From an uncultured Oscillospiraceae bacterium (GTDB taxonomy: Bacteria > Bacillota > Clostridia > Oscillospirales > Ruminococcaceae): a DNA stretch of 26,583 nt. Within the stretch, counting starts at the first letter, position 1; each line of letters begins with the position of its first letter. Positions 22,011 to 26,583 of this stretch are shown here, piece by piece. The stretch is taken from positions 1 to 26,583 of the forward strand of contig CAKSEE010000042.1 in the NCBI GenBank assembly GCA_934446455.1, in the 5' to 3' direction. The translations under genes and the position numbers were made by a program. The notes beneath the pieces were generated by a model. The model was not told the origin of the DNA. It made no database searches and was given only the letters and a program-made list of their open reading frames with translations.

Positions 22011-22760
22011 TTATATGAGTAAACCGTCTAATTCCTTTATCATTACTTCAGGATGAAACAATGAGTTTTCACAATGAGCTTTTCCTTTGAAGCATATAAT
22101 AGTGGCGTTGGAATAGTATTTAGAAATGTATTTCGCTGTTTTTTGGGCAAGCATTTCATTTGGAGCAGTTCCGTGAAAATAGAATATTCCGGTATGTGCG
22201 GTATCAAGATTTGTAGGCAACTTGTAAGAAGCAATACTGCTAATGCTATTCGTAATAGAAGTATCGGACATATTATCAAGAACCTGTAAGAAAAACTCGA
22301 GGTGTTCTTCAGGACATATATTTTTTGATTGCTCCAAGGTCTTTTTATCTCTTTGCTGTGATTTATGGGTTACATTCAAATAGAAATGGAGCATAATATT
22401 TTTGACAAGACTGTTGACAGATACAAGAGGAGAACCGTCAAATATCACTTTTTCAATATTCAGTCTGTTGTTCTGCCATAATGTTGCTGTCAGAACGCCG
22501 CCCATTGACATACCATAAACAGCGTACACATTTTTTCCATATCGTGAGATTAAATAATCTTCAAGTTCCTTGGCAGTATCGGGAAAAGAAATAAAATCTT
22601 CCTTAAGCTTTGGATTATGCCCCGGCATTATCGGAACTATGATATGAAAATCATTTTTATAGTGCTCAATATATTTATCCCAAACTTGATAAGGGCATTG
22701 AAACCCGTGAATAAGAATAATTTTTCTTTTGCTTTTGTCACCAAATTCTAAAATTTCCAT
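22011..22760 (-). CDS. alpha/beta hydrolase
   Basis: 249 residues with a complete alpha/beta-hydrolase pattern: IILIHGF (oxyanion loop) near residue 10, the nucleophile elbow YGMSMGG near residue 83, a catalytic Asp probably near the IFYFHG strand, and the C-terminal His in GKAHCENSLFHPE. No signal peptide. ATG at 22760 is preferred to ATG 22766 or the TTG further up because AAAGGG is nine bases before it. Its promoter is in module D. It has its own terminator and no module copy separates it from the TetR operon. Substrate unknown. Confidence 0.87.
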   Translation of the reverse strand: MEILEFGDKSKRKIILIHGFQCPYQVWDKYIEHYKNDFHIIVPIMPGHNPKLKEDFISFPDTAKELEDYLISRYGKNVYAVYGMSMGGVLTATLWQNNRLNIEKVIFDGSPLVSVNSLVKNIMLHFYLNVTHKSQQRDKKTLEQSKNICPEEHLEFFLQVLDNMSDTSITNSISSIASYKLPTNLDTAHTGIFYFHGTAPNEMLAQKTAKYISKYYSNATIICFKGKAHCENSLFHPEVMIKELDGLLI

Positions 22761-22817
22761 TGACATAGTCCCTTTCAAATTCCGATATATCGGGCAGATT
22801 ATGAACCCGTCTTACTC

Positions 22818-22846
22818 ATTATATCACAAACAAACCAGAATTTCAA
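22818..22846 (-). promoter_or_regulatory. module D promoter
   Basis: Minus strand TTGAAA (22841-22846), 17-base spacer, TATAAT (22818-22823); drives the hydrolase gene. Confidence 0.88.
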
Positions 22847-22956
22847 TATAATTCTACAGCCGAGTTAATTTTCAGATGTACCGCCTATGGTGCTATATGT
22901 AGCACCTTGCAATTATCAAGTTGTGGGTATTATATTATGTTCTCCTTAATGTAAGA

Positions 22957-22989
22957 AAACGACCAAAGACAAGCCGTCTTTAGTCGTTT
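22957..22989 (-). terminator. terminator in module D
   Basis: Same hairpin as modules A and B with one loop-side change (GCC for GCT); follows the CPBP gene. Confidence 0.85.
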
Positions 22990-23106
22990 GTTGTTTCAGT
23001 AACTGCTCGACTTATGGGAAGTTGTCATTTTCCTTTTAGATAAAATAACAATTTCCTTGCTTATCAAACACCTTGACATAACTGAAAATGAATATCGCTT
23101 TAATAC

Positions 23107-23994
23107 TCAATTTCTTTTCCGTTTTACACAAATGATGACTGCCATAACAATCAATGGAATCATGCTGATAATACCAATATATGCTGGACCAAGGATTGCC
23201 TTATCTGCATACTCGGGTTTAGAAAGATAAGCGAATATGGTAAATGCATTGGTTGCACCATGCATCAGTGATGGAAGCCAAATGGTTTCTGTCTTTTCAT
23301 ACACATAATCAAACAAAATCCCCATCATAACAGTACAGATACAGAATACAATCGGCCCGAGCACCGGGGCTCCAATATATCCTTTACCATACTCATAGCC
23401 AGCAAAAATCATAACCGGCCAGTGCCAAGCACCCCAGATTGTACCACCCACGATTCGTCCCTTAGTAACACCAAGTTTCTCTTTAAGATATGGATACAAA
23501 GCACCTCTCCAACCGACCTCTTCACCTAATGTCACAAACATACTAACAAATGGTGCATATGTAACAGCCTGAATGGTAGTGATTAGGAGATACATCGGCA
23601 TAGTTAAGCCCTGTTCTTCTAACTGTTGAAGTGTACCGGTTCCTTCTAAAATACCGCGCAAGGTCAGAAATTCAAAATCAAACGCGTCCGGAAAAAATGC
23701 GAAAAACAAAACACCACCAATAATACTTAGTAATGCAGGAACCCAAAGTGCAAAGAAAAGATATCTAATTCTTCCCTTCAAATGCGGAACCCACCCCATG
23801 CCTTTTAATGGAATTCTTGCTATGAGTACTCCCACGAAAGGCATAAACATAGCAATCATCAAAATAACGGAGAATACCAATTGATTTCCTTTGTTGCTAT
23901 AAATGCTTGCAATAATTTCCAAAATCCAAGCCAAACCAAATGTCGCTATCATATATATAGTAAATTGTTTTCTACTAATTATTGTTTTTCCCAT
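23107..23994 (-). CDS. CPBP-family intramembrane metalloprotease
   Basis: 295 residues with about eight hydrophobic segments. The family motifs are present: EEVGWRGALYPYL (motif 1, two Glu and Arg) near residue 158, GAWHWPVMIF (His) near residue 189 and SLMHGATNA (His...Asn) near residue 244. These residues form the presumed metal site of CPBP/Abi proteases (Rce1-like), used in peptide processing, bacteriocin self-immunity or regulated proteolysis. ATG at 23994 is two bases after the MerR stop, so the pair is an operon. The substrate is not known; the partner regulator is a membrane protein, which suggests a functional link. Confidence 0.88.
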   Translation of the reverse strand: MGKTIISRKQFTIYMIATFGLAWILEIIASIYSNKGNQLVFSVILMIAMFMPFVGVLIARIPLKGMGWVPHLKGRIRYLFFALWVPALLSIIGGVLFFAFFPDAFDFEFLTLRGILEGTGTLQQLEEQGLTMPMYLLITTIQAVTYAPFVSMFVTLGEEVGWRGALYPYLKEKLGVTKGRIVGGTIWGAWHWPVMIFAGYEYGKGYIGAPVLGPIVFCICTVMMGILFDYVYEKTETIWLPSLMHGATNAFTIFAYLSKPEYADKAILGPAYIGIISMIPLIVMAVIICVKRKRN

Positions 23995-23996
23995 TA

Positions 23997-24722
23997 TTAA
24001 TTAACCCCTTTTCTGTATACTTCAAGACTCCAAATTTTTCTCTTGCAACTTGGACAAGTTAACTTTCTCATTTTTGGAGTATGATTTCCTAATACTGCTT
24101 CCATTTTCCTGGGCTGAAACCTAGTATGACATTCAGGACAAATATACTCAATCTGTTTATACCAATAGTCAACCATAAAAACAGCACAAATAATAAGCAC
24201 TGCCAAAGATACAAAAAATGGTATCCAAATTCCTTTTAGTATGCCAATAACAAAAGTCACAATTTCTGCAGTTTCTAACGGAATTGCTATTATTGCCATT
24301 TTCTTGTACATTTTCTTTCGTTTTTCTTTTTCTTCCATAACCTGTGATATGTCATGAATTGTTTTTTTCGTTCCGTCCTTGAAAGAAGATAAAGTGCTTC
24401 TTATACTTTTAATTTTTTCTAATTGTTCCGTTCTTCTCTTAACATCATCCTGAATGTTTTTTTCTTGTTCATCAAGCAAAAGTTCAATTACTCTTTTTGA
24501 CTCATCGGATTCCAATATTTCAGCAATATCTTTAATGGAGATATCCAAATCTCTTAAAAAACAAATTGTTTCCAATGTAGCAACATCATCTTCAGAGAAA
24601 AGTCTTCTTCCTCCCTCTGTCAAATCCGTTGGAACAAGAATTCCTCTTTCGTCATAGTATTGAACGGTTCTTACTGAAACGCCACACTTCTTTGCAAGTT
24701 CTCCAGTTGTATATAATGACAT
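23997..24722 (-). CDS. MerR-type regulator fused to two membrane helices and a zinc ribbon
   Basis: 241 residues. The MerR winged HTH is LYTTGELAKKCGVSVRTVQ, YYDERGILVPTDLTEGGRRL (residues 3-40), then a long coiled coil (about 75-145). Two hydrophobic segments follow (about 148-166 and 171-188), and the C-terminus has CPECH...CPSCK, a four-Cys zinc ribbon. Such an arrangement makes a membrane-tethered DNA-binding protein. ATG at 24722 follows AAAGGAGG at seven bases. It precedes the CPBP protease, which could in principle release it from the membrane; that is inference. Confidence 0.87.
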   Translation of the reverse strand: MSLYTTGELAKKCGVSVRTVQYYDERGILVPTDLTEGGRRLFSEDDVATLETICFLRDLDISIKDIAEILESDESKRVIELLLDEQEKNIQDDVKRRTEQLEKIKSIRSTLSSFKDGTKKTIHDISQVMEEKEKRKKMYKKMAIIAIPLETAEIVTFVIGILKGIWIPFFVSLAVLIICAVFMVDYWYKQIEYICPECHTRFQPRKMEAVLGNHTPKMRKLTCPSCKRKIWSLEVYRKGVN

Positions 24723-24745
24723 ATTTCTGCCTCCTTTCAAAGACT

Positions 24746-24792
24746 ATATTAGCATATAACGCGGCGTGACAAGCAATATATCACGCTGCGTT
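24746..24792 (-). promoter_or_regulatory. inverted repeat and possible promoter before the MerR gene
   Basis: AACGCGGCGTGA (24758-24769) and TCACGCTGCGTT (24781-24792) are inverted repeats with one mismatch and an 11-base spacer. On the minus strand an extended -10 (TGCTAATAT) at about 24746-24754 lies 19 bases from TTGCTT, the long spacing used by MerR-type promoters. The operator would be autoregulatory. Confidence 0.6.
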
Positions 24793-24842
24793 ATTTTTAA
24801 CTCAAAATCGAATGTATTATCGACCTTATCCTATCAAACAGG

Positions 24843-24907
24843 TTTGTCGGGCAGATTATCAACCCGTCTAACTCATTATATCACAACCAACCAAAAATTT
24901 CAATATA
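24843..24907. repeat. cassette module E (promoter remnant)
   Basis: TTTGTCGGGCAG through TTTCAATATA matches modules B-D; then identity stops. The palindrome and terminator half are gone, but -10 and -35 remain. A gene-specific terminator follows. Confidence 0.85.
24875..24903 (-). promoter_or_regulatory. module E promoter
   Basis: Minus strand TTGAAA (24898-24903), 17-base spacer, TATAAT (24875-24880); points at the MerR-CPBP pair. Confidence 0.8.
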
Positions 24908-24943
24908 AAAAGCAAATCCGCCGTATTCATCTGAAAACGGCGG
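24908..24943 (-). terminator. terminator after the DUF4268-like gene
   Basis: Stem CCGCCGT with ACGGCGG and, on the minus strand, ATTTGCTTTTT. Lies directly against the edge of module E. Confidence 0.75.
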
Positions 24944-24965
24944 TATAACAGCTTTGTTTGCGGTA

Positions 24966-25880
24966 TCAGAGGAATTTCTTAAATGCTTTCCTCATCTTCA
25001 AGCATATATCCATAATATAATCAAACTGCTCGTTCCACTTGTCCTTGTTTTCAAGCTCGACACTCTTTTCAACCAATATACGGCTTGCTTTTCGTTCGGG
25101 CAGCTCTCGCCAATCAAGCGAAATCCCCATTGTCGTTTCGATTTCAGCTTTGTGAGATAACAGCGAGTTGAACAGGCTTTTATCATCGTTAATATAGAGT
25201 TCAATGGTTATAGCGTTTCTCTTTTGGATTTGAGATACTCCTATATGGCAAGCGGAAGAACCGATACTGAAATCCATCCAATGGTCGGTTGACGGCTTTC
25301 TTTTATTAAATGCTTTTGAAAAGGTTGCGTCATTAAAAGCATAATTATTGAAAGCCTGCCAATATTCCAATCTTTTCTGTTGGGTAGGATTTGAAGAAAC
25401 CGCCTTAATCTCTTTTGCCCAATCATTCGGTCTTTCAATAACCGTGAATGACGGAGCAATCTGCGAGCTGCCTATCTGGAACAGCTTAATCTCACAGAGG
25501 AAAAAGCCTATCTTATCATCGGTATAGTTGTTAAGCCACTCGATTGCAGCTTTGTGTTCCTCACGAGCGTGTTTTACAATCCAAATGATAATATTAGCAC
25601 CTTTCCCCGAAGCGTATGTAATAAGTTTTCCGAGGTGGTCGTGGTCGGTATCCTCTAACTGATTTTCTATTATTATCTTCCTGTCCGTTCCTGTTTCGGA
25701 AGCGTATATGTCAACATTGAAATCTCCGACATCTGCTTCGGTTTCTTCCACCGTAATGTCAATGCCGACCGTATCAGCAAGCAAATCTATGTTTTCTGCC
25801 ACCCAGGGAGTAAAGTTAAGAGCTTCGTGCGCCCAAACAGAGCGCAAATCGGTAATCTCTTTTAATGTACCAAGTTCCAT
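24966..25880 (-). CDS. DUF4268-type protein with PD-(D/E)XK-like nuclease domain
   Basis: 304 residues. The N-terminal half shows VGDFNVDIYA then DRKIIIENQLEDTDHDHLGK (about residues 50-84) and LITYASGKGANIIIWIV, the pattern of restriction-endonuclease-like folds in which Asp, Glu and a Gln/Lys form the active site. The C-terminal half (KRLEYWQAFNNYAF, DWRELPERKASRI, WDMx-like ending) resembles the DUF4268 domain. Such proteins occur in defence-like and mobile regions, but the target is unknown. ATG at 25880 has AAAGGAA. It lies 50 bases after the end of the 25930-26352 gene with only an 18-bp module remnant between, so both are probably read from module F. Confidence 0.72.
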   Translation of the reverse strand: MELGTLKEITDLRSVWAHEALNFTPWVAENIDLLADTVGIDITVEETEADVGDFNVDIYASETGTDRKIIIENQLEDTDHDHLGKLITYASGKGANIIIWIVKHAREEHKAAIEWLNNYTDDKIGFFLCEIKLFQIGSSQIAPSFTVIERPNDWAKEIKAVSSNPTQQKRLEYWQAFNNYAFNDATFSKAFNKRKPSTDHWMDFSIGSSACHIGVSQIQKRNAITIELYINDDKSLFNSLLSHKAEIETTMGISLDWRELPERKASRILVEKSVELENKDKWNEQFDYIMDICLKMRKAFKKFL

Positions 25881-25907
25881 ATTTATTTCCTTTCTTCGAG
25901 TATGAAA

Positions 25908-25925
25908 CTGCTCGACTTATGGGAA
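25908..25925. repeat. cassette module remnant (inverted end only)
   Basis: CTGCTCGACTTATGGGAA, the exact right-hand end of modules A, B and D, directly after the stop of the 25930-26352 gene. The rest of the module is missing. Confidence 0.85.
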
Positions 25926-25929
25926 TATA

Positions 25930-26352
25930 TCATTCTTTATCAACCCATTCAAATTCAATGTAATCAACATTCGCTTCCAAAACTATATATCCTCTTGAAA
26001 ACAACTTTATAATTATTGAGCAGTAACCTACGTAATGATAAAGATATTCCAACCTATTATCTGTAAGATTAACTATATCTTTATTATTAACTGCTTTATA
26101 TTTTACACTCCTCCCGCGAAATCTCATTTGTTGTTTGAACAAGCTGAAATCGTCGTTTTCTTCAAGATGATATTTTACCGTAAGTGTTTTAGCATTTGGT
26201 CTTAAATTCTTTATCGAATCATGATAAGATATATCTTCCTCAAACACAAAAATAATACTGTGGCTTTCAACAGAAATACCTCTGATGATGCAATCGTGGA
26301 GTACCGGTATTGTTGGAAGCTCCTTTTTATTGAGAAAATATATTTCTTTCAT
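25930..26352 (-). CDS. unknown 140-residue protein
   Basis: I do not recognise this protein. It begins MKEIYFLNKKELPTIPVLHD and contains HDCIIRGISVESHSIIFVFE, KTLTVKYHLEE and YIVLEANVDYIEFEWVDKE, a pattern of short beta strands without membrane segments or a signal peptide. The CxxxG/HDC start with alternating hydrophobic strands resembles small immunity-like or structural proteins, but that is only an impression. ATG at 26352 has GGAG 11 bases upstream; GTG at 26364 is the alternative. It is the cassette gene furthest from the recombinase and has its promoter in module F. Confidence 0.65.
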   Translation of the reverse strand: MKEIYFLNKKELPTIPVLHDCIIRGISVESHSIIFVFEEDISYHDSIKNLRPNAKTLTVKYHLEENDDFSLFKQQMRFRGRSVKYKAVNNKDIVNLTDNRLEYLYHYVGYCSIIIKLFSRGYIVLEANVDYIEFEWVDKE

Positions 26353-26370
26353 TTGAGTATTCACTCCAAA

Positions 26371-26497
26371 TTCCGATTTGTCGAGCAGATTGTCAGCCCG
26401 TCTTACTCATTATATCACAAACAAACCCGAATTTCAATATAATTCTACAGCCGAGCCAATTTTCAGATGTACCGCCTATGGTGCTATATGTAGCACC
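26371..26497. repeat. cassette module F (promoter half, distal array end)
   Basis: TTCCGATTTGTCGAGCAG (26371-26388) through the promoter and the conserved ACCGCCTAT to the perfect palindrome (26480-26497). After the palindrome comes TTTTTATATG, not the TTGCAATTATC of internal copies: the terminator half is absent. Mirror image of module A. Confidence 0.9.
26409..26437 (-). promoter_or_regulatory. module F promoter
   Basis: Minus strand TTGAAA (26432-26437), 17-base spacer, TATAAT (26409-26414); drives the last cassette gene. Confidence 0.88.
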
Positions 26498-26545
26498 TTT
26501 TTATATGATAGATTTATAATACAAGCGCAACACCCGAAAAAAGTA

Positions 26546-26574
26546 ATGACACATAAGGCAACTCGTGTTATAAT
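26546..26574 (+). promoter_or_regulatory. plus-strand promoter leaving the window
   Basis: ATGACA (26546-26551), 17-base spacer, TATAAT (26569-26574). Suggests a plus-strand gene just beyond the window and a change of direction at the end of the array. Confidence 0.6.
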
Positions 26575-26583
26575 GGGAGTAAC

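Larger units (their letters stand above)
22780..23020. repeat. cassette module D (complete, 241 bp, perfect palindrome)
   Basis: TTCCGATATATCGGGCAG (22780-22797) to CTGCTCGACTTATGGGAA (23003-23020), exactly the length of module B although the sequences differ at many positions. The perfect palindrome GGTGCTATATGTAGCACC is at 22889-22906. Contains promoter, terminator and the 5'-UTR hairpin. Best preserved copy. Confidence 0.93.

Noticed and set aside
17969..26497. CRISPR array
   Set aside because: The repeats are long, separated by complete genes of varied size, and contain promoters and terminators; there are no short regular spacers or cas genes.
17969..26497. Classical integron
   Set aside because: The sites lack GTTRRRY-type attC cores and the only recombinase is Tn916-like and broken; the resemblance is in layout only.

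Overview
The window looks like a chromosome segment of a cellulolytic, gut-type Clostridia member (Ruminococcus/Oscillospirales-like; my inference). The grounds are a GH9 cellulase with two family-3 cellulose-binding modules, a PyrD/PyrK type 1B dihydroorotate dehydrogenase, a PyrR-type RNA attenuator, sigma-A promoters with 17-base spacers and strong Shine-Dalgarno sites. The species cannot be fixed from the sequence alone. Positions 1 to about 15.1 kb are GC-rich core genome. From about 15.1 kb to the end the DNA is visibly AT-richer and looks acquired.

Core region. A 5'-truncated GH9-CBM3c-CBM3 cellulase (1-1992) is followed by a small membrane protein gene whose 3' end may be frameshifted, then a terminator (2829-2862). 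Convergent to these is a long minus-strand pyrimidine cluster: pyrR (13900-14451), pyrC, pyrF, carA, carB, a membrane protein, pyrK, pyrD, an exported protein with a KPVIYLYP motif, ruvX and a YpsA/SLOG-type protein. pyrR has a consensus promoter and a leader with a PyrR-binding-like sequence and an intrinsic terminator. The cluster can make carbamoyl phosphate, close the dihydroorotate ring, oxidise it and decarboxylate OMP. pyrB and pyrE are not in the window. Two intergenic regions hold repeat-like DNA: a 193-bp element with 18-bp inverted ends (6885-7077) and a run of hairpins (12448-12608).

Island start. tRNA-Met(CAT) and tRNA-Glu(TTC) share a promoter. Beyond tRNA-Glu come a terminator, three helically phased direct repeats, a frameshifted tyrosine recombinase pseudogene, an excisionase-like gene, a roughly 400-base stretch with its own promoter and terminator that looks like a noncoding RNA or attenuated leader, and an XRE-type regulator. 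This is the usual layout of one end of an integrative element in a tRNA gene.

Cassette array (17969-26497). Eight cargo genes and regulators, all on the minus strand, are separated by copies or fragments of a conserved 241-bp module. In the direction of transcription a complete module carries an intrinsic terminator for the gene before it, an 18-bp palindrome (GGTGCTATATGTAGCACC), a perfect sigma-A promoter for the gene after it and a small 5'-UTR hairpin, all inside 18-bp imperfect inverted ends. The first copy of the array starts at the palindrome and the last copy ends at it, as expected if cassettes join at that palindrome. Cargo: a small PH-like protein, an APH-family kinase, a TetR plus PaaK/CapK-like adenylating enzyme, an alpha/beta hydrolase, a MerR plus CPBP membrane protease, a DUF4268/PD-(D/E)XK-like protein and an unknown 140-residue protein. 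This integron-like arrangement of self-contained expression cassettes, with no integron integrase seen, is the main candidate for an undescribed system.
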